From Bedellia somnulentella (lineage: Eukaryota; Arthropoda; Insecta; Lepidoptera; Bedelliidae): DNA of 64,000 bases. Under the pieces are notes generated by a model. That model worked only from the letters and a program-made list of their open reading frames with translations, was not told the origin of the DNA and searched no databases. This document shows positions 63,158 through 64,000 of the stretch, in pieces. The stretch spans positions 15,748,001 through 15,812,000 of the forward strand of contig OY755187.1 in NCBI GenBank assembly GCA_963576735.1, in the 5' to 3' direction. The translations under genes were made by a program, and so were the position numbers. Position 1 is the first letter of the stretch, and each line of letters starts with the position of its first letter.

Positions 63158-63879
63158 TAAATAATAAATTTTCATAACCGGTGAGGACCAGAAGCCTATC
63201 ATTTTTAACGTGTTTGATTTTGCCAAAATTGGGACAAGCTTTATAATTCTGTGTTTTGTGTTTAACTATTTAGTAGCTAGTAGCACAATAAGGTGATTTC
63301 TCTTGAGATCTTCATATTAAGCATCATTATTAAAAGTCTAGAACTGCAGGTACAAGTACCAAGCTGGTTATGAACCAGAGAGATTTCCAAGGGTAAGAGA
63401 ACCAAGCTGGTTCTGAATCAGAGAGATTTCCAAAAGTAAGATAGCATAGCCTGCGCCTGTAAATCCTATGTAGCATAGAAAATAAACAATGGTAATATCA
63501 AAAACCTTTGTGTACCGTAATAATAGCACTAACTTACATCCACATATCGCTATTTGCAGGTAATAATACACAATAAAAGAACAACTAAACATAAAAGCTT
63601 TTATAACGCAGACTAAAACAAAACGTCTAACAATAAGAACAGTACAATAAAAATTTCATTACAGCCAATTCCACATTTGCATTTATCGATAAAAGCGAGC
63701 ACATCTCTAGCCAGATGTCGAAATAAACAAATTCAACGGGTACAGTTGACAGCAAGATATGGTGTACTGTTCTAGGATTTTAAGAAGTTTGGTTACCGAA
63801 AAACTTATTATATACATTGTGAAATTGTGTGTCGAATAATTATATAAATAATATGTATCGCAAAAATGAATTATCAACC
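63158..63879. other. Unassigned sequence with a 43-bp tandem duplication
   Basis: No gene supported. The 74-codon minus frame at 63368..63592 has hydrophobic stretches but no domain and overlaps the tandem duplication. Confidence 0.5.
63358..63443. repeat. 43-bp tandem duplication
   Basis: ACCAAGCTGGTTATGAACC... (63358..63400) is repeated at 63401..63443 with about five differences. Each unit contains CAGAGAGATTTCCAA. Confidence 0.85.
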
Positions 63880-63880
63880 T

Positions 63881-64000
63881 CCACCAACAACCTTTATTTT
63901 ACCATCTTTTCCCCACTTAACTTTCCAAAAGTGGCTGAAGAATTTCGGATTCCTTAGCTCTGGCTACCCCATCTAGGGATTTATAGCCGTGAGTATAACA
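63881..64000 (+). mobile_element. SINE-B, 5'-truncated, at window edge
   Basis: CAACAACCTTTATTTTACC to TAGCCGTGAGTATAACA. The tail continues past or ends at the window edge. Confidence 0.75.

Overview
The window looks like a repeat-saturated, AT-rich piece of an insect nuclear genome, most likely a moth or butterfly. That assignment is inferred from the Helitron terminus at 1..416 (reverse complement TCTATACTAATATTATAA), a type widespread in Lepidoptera, from a TED/gypsy-like errantivirus, and from dense tRNA-headed SINEs with short microsatellite tails. I could not support any host protein gene, rRNA or functional tRNA gene. Every coding region I recognise belongs to a transposable element.

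The best preserved object is a complete endogenous errantivirus (Ty3/gypsy retroelement with env) on the minus strand at 53584..61598. It has two identical 208-bp LTRs, a GTAC target duplication, a candidate primer binding site and polypurine tract, an Inr plus DPE promoter in the LTR, intact gag, and intact pol read by a -1 frameshift on a tandem slippery sequence. Env is split. A signal-peptide exon lies in the 5' leader, upstream of gag, and ends at a GTAAGT donor. A pyrimidine-rich acceptor lies just after the pol stop, and the two exons are in the same phase. Env is broken only by one in-frame TAA ahead of its membrane anchor.

The other 55 kb is a mosaic. Five families dominate: SINE-A (tRNA head, about 367 bp, TTATG tail), SINE-B (about 235-255 bp, TATG tail, two subfamilies), a LINE here called LINE-C known mostly by its 3' end, non-autonomous Helitrons (about 0.95 kb, TC...CTAG), and a foldback family of about 1.0-1.5 kb. 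SINE-A, SINE-B and LINE-C end in the same 3' module (CTCTGCC-ACCCC ... GGCGTGA ... TATG), so the two SINEs are probably copied by LINE-C-type machinery. Non-LTR retrotransposons with endonuclease/RT coding sequence lie at 37369..40549 (nearly intact, one TGA), 32139..33712, 20785..23010, 11316..12334 and 48870..49655.

Several insertions are nested and can be ordered in time. A LINE sits in a SINE-B (CCTCT duplication), a LINE in a Helitron in a SINE-D, a LINE in a second Helitron, a SINE-B in a SINE-B (15-bp duplication), and a small palindromic MITE in SINE-A at two loci. The stretch 51546..53579 holds the longest run without a recognised repeat. Family names SINE-A to SINE-E and LINE-C are local labels, not database names.
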